In this document: positions 55,392 through 64,000 of the stretch, one piece after another | Position numbering within the stretch: position 1 is the first letter of the stretch | How the letters are laid out: each line of letters opens with the position of its first letter | From: Alternaria dauci | Lineage: Eukaryota; Ascomycota; Dothideomycetes; Pleosporales; Pleosporaceae | DNA length: 64,000 bases | Reading direction: 5' to 3' | NCBI RefSeq assembly: GCF_042100115.1 | Contig: NC_091273.1 | Location: forward strand, 4,030,001-4,094,000 | Notes under the pieces: generated by a model | What the model was told of the DNA's origin: nothing | Database searches by the model: none | The model's input: only the letters and a program-made list of their open reading frames with translations | Made by a program: the position numbers and the translations under genes

Positions 55392-55796
55392 TTGGTACCC
55401 GAAGAGTAGGCAATAGATTGGCGATATACCCTGAATAGACCCAAGATACGTTTCAAAAATGGAGTTTGGGTGTCAGTATGAGCTATCGCACCTTTGCGCT
55501 GTAGATTGGTGGAGATCCGACAGGTCAGTTCTTTGTGTTTGGTCAATTAGCGCACGCGCGTTTGCTGCATATGTCATCTCAACAACTGTCGTTTGTTACC
55601 TCTTTATCCAAATCGAAAGCACAGCACTTTTCTTTCTTACTCTCGCGCTTGCAATTCTGCACTGGAAGGCGCAGTCGATACTTTCACCACTCACACCTGA
55701 CGTACAGTCCCCAATCCGAATATAGCTACGCACTTCGCTGAGACGGCAGTGGCGACGTCGACACACTCGACAACCTCTAGAACCGCGTCACCAACT
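55392..55796. other. Intergenic region
   Basis: 405 bp between two plus-strand genes. An 88-codon frame at 55459-55725 is rich in hydrophobics but has no support. Nothing else seen. Confidence 0.35.
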
Positions 55797-56497
55797 ATGG
55801 CGGCCCCGACTTCTACCCCGACCGCCACTGCACCAAGTTTTCTATATCGCGTTCAAACACGATTTGTGGATTCCTTCCTCCCCGACTGTATCCGCCAAGA
55901 ATACCAAAGGATCATTGCGAATTTGTTCACGTACAAATACGCGTACATCGCACTTGCTACCACTATTCTCTTCGCAGCTGCCGAGTATGAGCAGCCTGGG
56001 TACTTTCCGAGACCCCAGGAACTGACCGTGGGTATGGTATGTAACCTTTCCCGCTGCATATGTGGCTGATAGGGACTAACAGTTGCAAGATTGGGGGCCT
56101 CTTTGCGTTTGCGCTCTTCTTTTCCACCTACGCTCTAATGGAGTACGCGGACGACCACACGTGGTTCTGGAATGAGGAGGGCTTTGTCTGGCCATGGGTG
56201 GGCATACTCTGGAGCCTTACGGTATATAATGACGAGACGCTGAGCGACAGTTCCACTATGCATACCGTTACAAGCTTCCCGACTTCGTCCCCAGTCGCAT
56301 CTACCACTCCAGCTGGCTCGCCGGCTCGACCTGATATTATTATCCCACCTACGCCCATGCTACCGCGTGGCCTCCGACCCGTTCACCTTCCTCTACCGCC
56401 GACACATCACTCTGGAATCTTGGGCGAGTCGCCGATGGCACCCATGTTTAAGCATTTCAGTGGGAATTCAGGCTCAGATAATGTAGATGAAGAGTAG
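55797..56497 (+). CDS. Small integral membrane protein, 215 aa
   Basis: Two exons: 55797-56036 and 56090-56497 (intron 53 nt, GACTAAC branch, GCAAG acceptor), ATG 55797. The model joins TVGM to IGGLFAF in frame. Two hydrophobic helices are visible, about 47-63 (YAYIALATTILFAAAEY) and 79-97 (GMIGGLFAFALFFSTYALM), with a third weak one (FVWPWVGILWSL). The N-terminus is a short Thr/Ala-rich leader and the C-terminal third is Pro/Ser-rich and probably cytosolic. The block DSFLPDCIRQEYQRIIANLFTY looks conserved. It may belong to one of the fungal DUF families of two-helix nuclear-envelope or ER proteins, but I cannot name it firmly. Confidence 0.65.
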
Positions 56498-56824
56498 CGC
56501 AGAGCAGCCCGGGGGGATCCGCGAATGGTTACAACGAGTTTCGAAGAAGTGTCAAGCCACTGTCGGTGCTTCGATGGTGTTGGGACTGATTGATAGCACA
56601 GCCCGGAGTAATTGAAAATAGGCATATTAGGCTGTAATGAACGTTTTCAACAAGAGTAGACATGGTTTGAAGATGACATGAGAAGGCAGAAAAAGGTACC
56701 ACTCTCAACTATCTACTAACCGTGAAGAGCAGCACCTATTGCGGACCAGCCGACAACAAGCATACAAAAGAAATAGCAAACCGAAAAAAAAGATGCTCGC
56801 AAACAAGAACAACTGCTCAACACC
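56498..56824. other. Convergent intergenic region
   Basis: 327 bp between two gene 3' ends. Nothing seen. Confidence 0.35.
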
Positions 56825-58441
56825 TCACCAGTCATGACCTTTACCCTCATCAGGAACTTCACGAAGAAAGCGTACCCAATGGGCTTGGTGCCGCTTCACC
56901 AACTCCACCCACCGCCCATACACAGCCGGGTCCAGCTCTTGCTTCATCTTGGTCTTCCTGACCTGCCACCAATGCTTCTCCAAGTAGCGCCACGCCCGCG
57001 CCCACTTGAAGAAGTCGCCCTGCACGAACAACTGCTGCTGACCTCCATTGTCAGCTACGAATCCCCTCACCAAGTCATCGACCCGTGCCAGCACGGTGAT
57101 GAGTTGGCCAAGGGCCACAGTCCCACCAGGGGGCTGCGGCCGAGTGGATCCGCACTGCCAACACAGGAGGTTAGCCAAGCGACGAAGTCCGTTCTCCTTC
57201 TGCCGGAGATTGTGCTCGAACGAGGCGAGGGTGGAACCGGAGATGTAGTCGGCTATGTTTTCGAGCCCGCTGCCGGTCACCATCCGGATGTCGGCGTTCA
57301 TGAGGGAGTCGAGCGTGGTGAAGCCCGCGTCCCAGTACTTCTTGTCGAGAGAGTCGTCGTCGTCTCGGTCGTCTTCGAAGCGGGGTTCGTAGACCCTTTT
57401 GATGATTCGTCGATCGCGAGGGCGACCGGAGGCGGAGGCGGAGGGTGCTGGAGAGGAGAGAGAGGAGAAAGACGATGGTGCTGCGAAGTTGAATATGGCC
57501 CCGAAGGTGCCACCAGAGGAAGGAGCGTGAGTAGTCCCAGCGGAAACACCAAAGCCACCACCAAAGGTGAAAGGAGAGGGGGAGGGAGGAGGAGGGGCCA
57601 CAAATCCAGAGATGTCATCAGCCTGGGGCTTATGGTCAGCCCCAGCTGGAAGAGAGGTCGGTAGAGGAGGAGAAGGAGGAGGAGCCAGCGGCATTGAGAC
57701 CGAGGGTGTGGGGTCGGGCAGCGCCAAAGTCAGGAAGCTCGAAGCATACTTAGCAGGTGCCGCCAGCGACAACCCACCAAACAGAGGCTGTGGCTGTGAC
57801 AATGGTGCTGGAGCCGGCAGCGGAAAGACGTGTGTGAGCCCTTGGGGCTGAGAAGGAATGCCAGCGAGGATGGACGTGACCGAGCGAAGAGGCGGAGAGA
57901 CGACGATGGGTGTTGGCGCAGGTGCTGGCGGAGCGGAAACAGGAGCAGGAAGAACCACGGCTGGAGGAGAATGCGAAGCGATGACAGGCGACGGAAGAGG
58001 AGAGTTCGGAAGAGGAGTCAGCCTCGCGGCCAATCTCCCACCACGGATCGCAGCCCACTTCCACCCATTCACCGGGTCCCAAACTCGTTCCATTCGGCCT
58101 TCGGCCTCTGTGGACTTGACGTCCAGAAAAGTGTCGTACTTGTCCTCGACAGGGCGGTGCCGAGGAGGCGAGAGGAGGGAGCCAGGACGTGCCCACGCAG
58201 GGACTGGAGGAGGAGACCGTGACTGTGACCGAGCGAGAGCCCGACGCTCTCGACGCGGCAGAGAAGGCGATGGTGATGGCGATACTACCGGACCAGCCGG
58301 AGCAGAGGCCGAAGACGAAGGCGAAGATGACGCGGTATGCGGACCAGCCGCAGGGACCGAAGAGATGAACGAGAAGAGGTCATGCTCGCAAGCGAGCCAG
58401 CCCAGAAGAGTGAAGACGGCGGCGAAGAAGAGAAATGCCAT
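56825..58441 (-). CDS. Proline/serine-rich single-pass protein, 538 aa, unrecognised
   Basis: Intronless, ATG 58441. The N-terminus MAFLFFAAVFTLLGWLACEHD is a membrane helix or signal anchor. A long Pro/Ala/Ser-rich disordered region (30-330) contains a short WDPVNGWKWAAIRGG block near 135 and several FG/GFG patches (FTFGGGFGVS, FGAIFNFAAP). From about 345 a compact domain follows: IIKRVYEPRFEDDRDDDDSL, MNADIRMVTGSGLENIADYI, NLLCWQCG, RVDDLVRGFVADNGG and WWQVRKTKMKQELDPAVYGRW. The FG patches plus membrane anchor recall nuclear-envelope or pore-associated proteins, but the number is small. No known family recognised. Codon use is unusually rich in C/G because of Pro and Ala. Confidence 0.65.
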   Translation of the reverse strand: MAFLFFAAVFTLLGWLACEHDLFSFISSVPAAGPHTASSSPSSSASAPAGPVVSPSPSPSLPRRERRALARSQSRSPPPVPAWARPGSLLSPPRHRPVEDKYDTFLDVKSTEAEGRMERVWDPVNGWKWAAIRGGRLAARLTPLPNSPLPSPVIASHSPPAVVLPAPVSAPPAPAPTPIVVSPPLRSVTSILAGIPSQPQGLTHVFPLPAPAPLSQPQPLFGGLSLAAPAKYASSFLTLALPDPTPSVSMPLAPPPSPPLPTSLPAGADHKPQADDISGFVAPPPPSPSPFTFGGGFGVSAGTTHAPSSGGTFGAIFNFAAPSSFSSLSSPAPSASASGRPRDRRIIKRVYEPRFEDDRDDDDSLDKKYWDAGFTTLDSLMNADIRMVTGSGLENIADYISGSTLASFEHNLRQKENGLRRLANLLCWQCGSTRPQPPGGTVALGQLITVLARVDDLVRGFVADNGGQQQLFVQGDFFKWARAWRYLEKHWWQVRKTKMKQELDPAVYGRWVELVKRHQAHWVRFLREVPDEGKGHDW

Positions 58442-58851
58442 TTTGGCGAGATGTTGTGATGGTGTATGTGTGTGTGAGAGAGATGTGTGAGGGCTGGAGA
58501 AAGAAGGGAAAGATGGGGAAACACTGTTTATGTACTTACTACTTGGGACCTGCTGAGCAGCAGTAGATGGGACAATAGCTACATGGCTATTGTAGGTTGA
58601 GATAGTGAGCAGTATTGAATGCTGAAGACGACAATAGGAAAAGAAAGTGTGAAGGTGAAGGTGGAAAGTCGGCCTATTGTGGACTCCTTCATCTTGGAAC
58701 ACACAATGGATTGAATGACAGATGAGATAGCTAGGAGGTACACAGCGTATGTGACCGTGTTTTAAGTTGCGTGAAGACGATTTGAATACCTCCAGGTCAT
58801 GCTATGTCACTTCTGCTTACCATCCAAGAATGACGTGAGGATACTCACGCT
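58442..58851. other. Intergenic region between two minus-strand genes
   Basis: 410 bp; presumed promoter of the proline-rich gene. A short TG-rich patch lies at about 58464-58490. Nothing else seen. Confidence 0.35.
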
Positions 58852-60131
58852 CTACCACTCCCTGACCTCCCCTCCCGGCCCAATGAACCCTGGACTGACC
58901 CAAGCCTTCGCATCCTTGCTCTCACGTCTGATCATCTCCTCATCAACCTCAATCCCCAACCCTGGCCCCTTCATCAGCTCAATGTACCCATCCTTCACAT
59001 CCCATACCTCTGGGTTCTTTGTATAAGACGTCAGATCCTGACTCCCAGCATTATAGTGAATTCCCAAACTCATTTCTTGAATCGCAAAATTAGGTAGCGT
59101 GCAATCTACTTGGACACATGCGGCAAGTGCAATAGGGCCTAGTGGGCAGTGTGGTGCAATGGCGACGTCGTACGTCTCGGCTGCGGAAGCTATACGACGC
59201 ATTTCTGAGATGCCGCCAATGTGGGAGATGTCGGGTTGCAAGACATCAACGCAGCCGGCTTCCAAGAAGGGGCGTACATCCCAGCGCGAGTGGAGACGTT
59301 CTCCTAATGCGATGGGGATGGACGTTTGCTCGTGCAAAGACTTGATGCCGCCGATGTGTTCGGAGAGTAGAGGTTCTTCGATGAACATTGGGTGGTGTGG
59401 TTCTAGGGCGCGGGCGAGCTGCTTGGCCATGGGTTTGTGGACGCGGCCGTGGAAATCCATGCCGGCGTCCATTCCTAGCTCCTTGACAGTTTTGAGACGT
59501 TCGACAGCTGATTGAAGGACGGAAGGCGAGTCGAGCCAGCCTATGTCTTCTGTTGCGTTCATCTTTACAGCGCGGAACCCTTGGTCCCTGCGTGCTAGAC
59601 TGTATCGATGTGTCAGTACTGATTTGCTGGACCTTTGTAGCAGGTCCGTCGTCACTTAGTTTACTTACGCTTGCTCCTTGACATCTTTTGGTCTATCTCC
59701 GCCGATCCACGCGTACACTTTGAGCTTGTCGCGTACCTTCCCGCCCAATAACTGATAGATTGGCACATTGAGTTTTCTCGCCTTTAGATCCCACAGTGCG
59801 ATGTCGATACCAGCTAGTGCGCTCATGAAAACTGGCCCGCCACGGTAGAAACTGGTTCGCCAGCACATCTGCCATATGTGCTCGATTTCACTTTGATGTC
59901 GTTAGCCTTCGTAACATCGTGTACAACAGTGCTTGAGATATTGAGAGAGTCTCACTCTGCTTCAAAGCCGACGTATCGCTCAGCCCAAGCGTCCAAGCAC
60001 CCTTCAACGGCTTGTGTATGGCCCTCCAATGATGCTTCACCCCAACCAAAATTCCCATCCGCATCCGTGATCTTGACGAATAGCCAACGTGGTGGGACAC
60101 GGAAGTATTCAATCTTCGCAATCTTACCCAT
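58852..60131 (-). CDS. D-galactonate dehydratase (DgoD-type, enolase superfamily)
   Basis: Three exons: 60131-59956, 59890-59669 and 59599-58852 (introns 65 and 69 nt), 381 residues. Catalytic residues fall at the positions known for E. coli DgoD minus two: Asp181 and His183 in MDFHGR, Glu207 in FIEEP, Glu233 in ALGERLH and His283 in APHCPLGP. That makes the assignment stronger than a bare superfamily call. The enzyme removes water from D-galactonate to give 2-keto-3-deoxy-D-galactonate with Mg2+. N-terminal capping domain includes [10 protein letters not shown], and [14 protein letters not shown] begins the barrel. Divergent partner of the aldolase gene at 60537, which acts on this product type. 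Gluconate or arabinonate activity cannot be excluded. Confidence 0.92.
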
Positions 60132-60536
60132 GGCTGCTGTTTTTCAATGCTTTGCTTCCCTAGCTCTTTCTGGTGCTCAAAGTGATCAAGTCGTACTGTG
60201 AGGGGCGTCGAACGGACTTCTAAACATTGAACATGACATAGCCATCTCAGTCCACCTCAATATCATCTCGTCCAATCAGCGTATTGCCGCCGCCATGTCC
60301 CTTTCGCGGTAAGCCGAGCGGCAGCGCGGGGTCAAAAGGGCCAGAAGAGCTCCACCGCGGGGCACGTAGCTTCGGCAGCTGGAGTAAAGAAACCCGAGGA
60401 GCGGATGACCAAGACACGCAATAAAACTCACAGTAGTCGCCATCGCATGATATTCGTTGTTTGACTTTTGACTCTGATCAACAAGGAAACTCGTCACCAA
60501 GCAGCCAGAAAGCAATTCTACGCACAAGCCACCAAC
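60132..60536. promoter_or_regulatory. Shared divergent promoter with two GCGGGG sites
   Basis: 405 bp between the two ATGs of the dehydratase/aldolase pair. CreA-type sites GCGGGG lie at 60326-60331 and 60357-60362, in the same orientation, 31 bp apart, at mid-promoter. No clear TATA box. Confidence 0.5.
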
Positions 60537-61577
60537 ATGACATCATCACCGCCCACCGGCGTCTTCGTCCCTGTCCCAACCTTCTTCAAACCCCAGTCCG
60601 AATCAAACTCGCTGCAACCTGCAGTCGACGTGCAAACGCAAGTTGAGCACTCTGTCTTCCTTGCCAAAAATGGAGTGCGCGGTCTTGTCTTGCTCGGCTC
60701 CACGGGCGAGGCTATTCACATGTCGCGACAAGAGCGCATCGACCTCGTCTCTGGTGTGCGGAAAGGGCTAGATGAGGCGGGCTTCAAGGACTACCCCATC
60801 ATGGCTGGTACCCTGATTAACAGCGTTGACGAGACGTTGGAGTGGTTAGAGGACTTCAAGAAGGCAGGCGCACAATGGGGACTCGTGCTCGCGCCAGGGT
60901 ACTTTGGCGCAGCGGCGAGCCAGGAAGGCATTAGGGAGTGGTATACCGTCGTTGCAGACAAGAGCCCTCTGCCAGTACTGATGTATGTGTTCATGCGCGA
61001 GAATTCATTCGCATCTTACTAACAGAGCTATAGCTACAACTACCCTGGTGTAACCAACGGCGTGATGGTCACACCCGAAACCTACCGCATCCTCGCCCAA
61101 CACCCCAACATCGTCGGCTGCAAGATGTCGCACGCAGTCGTCTCATGGCACAACCAAGTGTCACTTGACCCCAAGATCGACCACAACAAGTTCCGCGTCT
61201 ACTCTGGTCTTGGCCAACAACTCGGACCCATTGTCATTTTCGATGCGGCAGGCGTCATCGATGGTCTCGCGGCTATATACCCCAAGACTGTGTGCTCTTT
61301 GATGAAGCTGGCCGAGACAAGGCCGATAAGCGATGAGAATCTCAAGAAGATGAAGCAGTTGCAGTACACGGTCAGCACGGCCGAGGAATACATCGGCAAA
61401 TACGGTATTGTGGGTATCAAAGAGGCAGTAAAGAGGGTCACCGGCTTCGGAACCATGGAAGGCGGAAGGCTCCCGATCAAGGGTAAGCTACCTGAGGGCG
61501 AGTGGGAGAAGTGGAGTGAAACCTGGGAAAGGATACAGAAGACGGAAGATTCGTTGAGCGAGAAGGACTTCAAGTAG
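60537..61577 (+). CDS. 2-keto-3-deoxy-sugar-acid aldolase, DapA/DHDPS family
   Basis: Two exons: 60537-60982 and 61034-61577 (intron 51 nt with ACTAAC branch), 329 residues. The barrel signature GSTGEAIHMSRQER replaces the GTTGE of DHDPS. The catalytic Tyr150 is in YNYPG, and the Schiff-base Lys179 is in GCKMSH; the 29-residue spacing matches the family's 28. DapA-family lyases include dihydrodipicolinate synthase, N-acetylneuraminate lyase and 2-keto-3-deoxy-L-galactonate or KDG aldolases. Fungi make lysine by the aminoadipate route, so a lysine role is excluded by established knowledge. Cleavage of the neighbouring dehydratase's product to pyruvate and glyceraldehyde is the best inference from the shared promoter. 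Stereospecificity unknown. Confidence 0.88.
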
Positions 61578-61727
61578 AGCAGGAACCATGAATCTAGGCA
61601 ATCCCTTCGGCAGAAATTCAGGTATTCTTTTCCCAACTCCTTCCACCATCACTACGGACGCTATGCTAGCGCCGCTCGTCGGAAACGAGGCGTGTCATGT
61701 TCGCGTCTAGCAGCTGATCTAGATCAA

Positions 61728-61738
61728 GATAAGATAAG
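61728..61738 (+). promoter_or_regulatory. Tandem GATAAG sites
   Basis: Two overlapping GATAAG hexamers sharing a G, flanked on both sides by GATCAAG-like sequence. A typical GATA-factor arrangement (AreA or SreA). Confidence 0.55.
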
Positions 61739-61933
61739 ATCAAGAACCCATCTGACATGAGCTCCACCCATCATCGAACCATGCGCAAATTTTCGCACGC
61801 CACAAAACCACACTCGTTGCGCCTCGTTGTCCTAAGGCCGCCTACCACAAAAGAATTACGGGCGTAGAGCTCATAGTACCGGAAATGTGCCGAAGATGGT
61901 GTTTAGGCCGTCTCTAAACCCGGCTTAGGATCC

Positions 61934-61942
61934 ATCTGATAA
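61934..61942 (+). promoter_or_regulatory. SreA-type ATCWGATAA iron-regulatory site
   Basis: ATCTGATAA is an exact match to the consensus bound by the iron-sensing GATA repressor SreA. It lies about 340 bp before the ATG of a siderophore transporter, the classic target class. Regulation is inferred from the match and context. Confidence 0.6.
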
Positions 61943-62281
61943 GATTGCTTCATCAACACCATGCTGCACCAGGCTAGATCGTCGTCCATTCGTGCCTAAT
62001 ATGGCCAAGGCCTTACCCAACAGCTCGTGTATGCCGTCTGGTTGTGTGGTCGAGAGGTCGCGGTCAAGCTCCGGGACCAGTTCTAGCTCCAAGGCGTCCA
62101 GCGCGAGAAGCTTTTGCTTGGGCATGTTGGCCTACACAAGCCTCACGCTAAGCTTGCGCTGCCGCGCAGGACCCAGACCTGTGGGAATGTATTTGAGCTC
62201 TGTATCCCTGGCCGATGGAAATTCTGTGCATTCGATTGCTCTATCTACACTTCTAGGTCGTTGAGAGACTCGCCGGCGATC

Positions 62282-64000
62282 ATGGACTCTATCTCTGCTG
62301 TCCAGCCAGGCACCGAGCCTACCAGGGAAAAGAGCATCGGCAACATGTCTATTGACGAGGAAGACGCAATTCGCAAGGTCGAGGAGGCTAATATGCCATC
62401 ACAGTCTGCGCAAGAGGGTGTGCGAGAGGTAGAGGCTGTCACTTTGGCATGGACTAAGACATCTCTGGCATGCGCGTTCATATGGTACGTCGCTCGAATC
62501 GCCGGCTATACGTTGATTTCACGACTGACGCAGCTCGCAGCATGTGGTTCTTGTACCTCACAAACGCTTTCCAGTCATCCATTACCGGCAACCTTACGCC
62601 CTACGTAACCTCCGGATTCGAAGAACACTCGCTGCTTACCGTCATCTCCATCGTATCCAACTCCATGGCTGCAGCGGTCTACATCCCGACCGCCAAACTG
62701 CTCGATCTCTGGGGCCGTGCTGAAGGTTTCGCTACTATGGTGTGTTTTGCTACCCTCGGTTTGATCATCATGGCCGCGTCTACAAACCTCGCTACGTACT
62801 GCGCAGCACAGGTCTTTTATACGATCGGATTCGGTGGTATGATCTACTGTGTCGATGTTATCACCGCAGACTCTAGTAGTCTGAAACATCGAGGTTTGGC
62901 GTTCGCTTTCACCTCTTCGCCATACATCATCACAGCATTTGCAGGTCCTAAGGCGGCTGAAGGGTTCTATAACAATATTAACTGGCGCTGGGGTTTCGGT
63001 ACTTTCGCTATCGTTCTGCCCTTTGTGGCCGCCCCACTGTTTGTTGTGCTGAAGCTCAACTTGCGGAAGGCGAAAAAGACTGGTGTGCTGGAGCGCGAGT
63101 CGAGTGGGAGAAACCCGATGCAGAGTATCATCTTTCATATTCGAGAGTTTGACGGTTCGTTCTATATGCCCTCGCATGTACACATCAAGATATACTGACA
63201 TTTGTACAGTTCCCGGCGCTTTCCTACTAGCCGCCGGTCTCGTCATCTTCCTCCTTCCGTTCACTCTCGCCGACTCAGCACCTAACGGTTGGTCAACAGG
63301 CTACATTATCGCGATGTTGGTCGTTGGCTTCGTCCTTCTCATACTATTCGGTCTCCATGAGCGCTTCACAGCCGGAAAGCCCTTTCTGCCTTTCGACCTC
63401 TTGACTAGCCGTTCGGTCCTCGGCGCATGTCTCCTGTCCTTCACATACCAGATCTCATATTACGCCTGGAACTCCTACTTCACCTCATTCCTGCAGGTAG
63501 TCACCAACCTTACTATCGCTGAAGCAGGCTATGTTGCTTCGACCTTCGATGTCCTTTCTGGTGTCTTGCTGCTGTCGGTCGGTCTTGTCATCAGCAAGAC
63601 TGGCTACTTCCGCTGGCTTCTCTTCATCGCTGTACCCATCTATATTCTCGGTCAAGGTCTTATGATCTATTTCCGCCATCCAAACACGAGCGTGGGATAC
63701 CTGGTCATGTGCCAAGTCTTCATCGCAATCGGTGGCTCTATTATCATTCTATGCGAGCAGATTGCCGTTATGGCTGCCGCAGACCATCAGCATATTGCAT
63801 CAGTGCTCGCGCTCCTCAATATCTTCGGATGGCTAGGTGGCGCAGTTGGATCCACCATCTCCGGTGCTATCTGGACAAATTCTTTCCCACAAGCCCTCAT
63901 GGATTTGTTGCCAGCTGAGGCTTTGGAGAACTTTGATCTTATCTACGGAAGTTTGGATGAGCAGTTGAGTTATGAGAGGGGAAGTGCGACGAGGTTGGCG
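62282..64000 (+). CDS. MFS siderophore-iron transporter (Sit1/MirB-type), 3' end missing
   Basis: Three exons visible: 62282-62484, 62541-63154 and 63210 onward, still open at the window end; 536 residues are seen. Introns are 56 and 55 nt, the second with an unusual GTTCGT donor. The cytosolic N-terminus is followed by helices starting FICMWFLYLTNAFQSSITGNLTPY, a segment typical of SIT family transporters. Other marks are IPTAKLLDLWGRAEGF in the loop between helices 2 and 3, and GWSTGYII, FDLLTSRSVLGACLLSF, YFTSFLQVV and VLALLNIFGWLGGAVGSTISGAIW further on. SIT proteins are proton symporters importing Fe-siderophores across the plasma membrane. Nearly all of the 14 expected helices are present; a short C-terminus lies outside. 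Substrate siderophore unknown. Confidence 0.9.

Larger units (their letters stand above)
61578..62281. promoter_or_regulatory. Upstream region of the siderophore transporter with GATA sites
   Basis: 704 bp. Contains GATAAGATAAG at 61728-61738 and ATCTGATAA at 61934-61942. No coding content recognised in the rest. Confidence 0.5.

Noticed and set aside
58852..64000. Dehydratase, aldolase and MFS transporter as one sugar-acid gene cluster
   Set aside because: The transporter has siderophore (SIT) family sequence and iron-type GATA sites, so it is more likely an unrelated neighbour than a galactonate permease.

Overview
This window is nuclear DNA of a filamentous ascomycete, most likely of order Pleosporales (Dothideomycetes; Alternaria, Pyrenophora and their relatives). 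The evidence is short introns of 41-190 nt with GT..AG ends and CTAAC/CTAAT-type branch points, dense gene packing on both strands, CFEM, heme-thiolate peroxidase, LCCL and PTH11-like families, and a mannitol dehydrogenase that, as I remember it, is very close to the Alternaria/Cladosporium allergen-type enzymes. I see no bacterial, viral or intact transposon genes. Splice sites were placed by eye from reading frame, donor, branch point and acceptor.

Layout. 1-7.5 kb: 3' end of an IMPACT/YIH1 gene, a RING protein, an unrecognised minus-strand gene, a mannitol dehydrogenase behind a 1.6 kb upstream region with CCCCT elements, a foldback repeat and an acyl-CoA dehydrogenase. 8-18.4 kb: an RGG-tailed fungal protein, a KEN-box protein, a large Trp/Gly-repeat protein, dephospho-CoA kinase and the RBBP4-type protein Hat2. 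18.4-29.5 kb: XRN1 (divergent from hat2), signal peptidase subunit Spc3, the Fe-S scaffold ATPase Cfd1 and a 925-residue nuclear-looking protein. 29.8-39.8 kb: an F-box-like protein, an aldo/keto reductase, an LCCL membrane protein, an aromatic aminotransferase and a secreted GMC oxidoreductase. 39.8-52 kb is looser and more accessory-like: CFEM-GPCR, heme-thiolate peroxidase, an orphan, an RWD protein, a secreted DUF3237 protein and a second F-box-like gene with a 34 bp tandem duplication nearby. 52-58.5 kb: a DDHD phospholipase, a small membrane protein and a proline-rich orphan. 58.8-64 kb: a divergent pair encoding a D-galactonate dehydratase and a 2-keto-3-deoxy-sugar-acid aldolase, then the 5' part of a siderophore transporter preceded by GATA-factor sites.

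How genes fit together. The clearest functional unit is the divergent dehydratase/aldolase pair at 58.85-61.58 kb, which would carry out the last two steps of oxidative D-galactonate breakdown from one 405 bp promoter with two GCGGGG (CreA-type) sites. The next gene is a siderophore transporter whose upstream region has an exact ATCWGATAA (SreA-type) site and a double GATAAG. Most other neighbours are unrelated housekeeping genes (translation control, mRNA decay, CoA synthesis, Fe-S assembly, secretion, chromatin). Candidates for new biology are the Trp/Gly-repeat protein (possible Argonaute hook), the foldback element, and several unrecognised genes.
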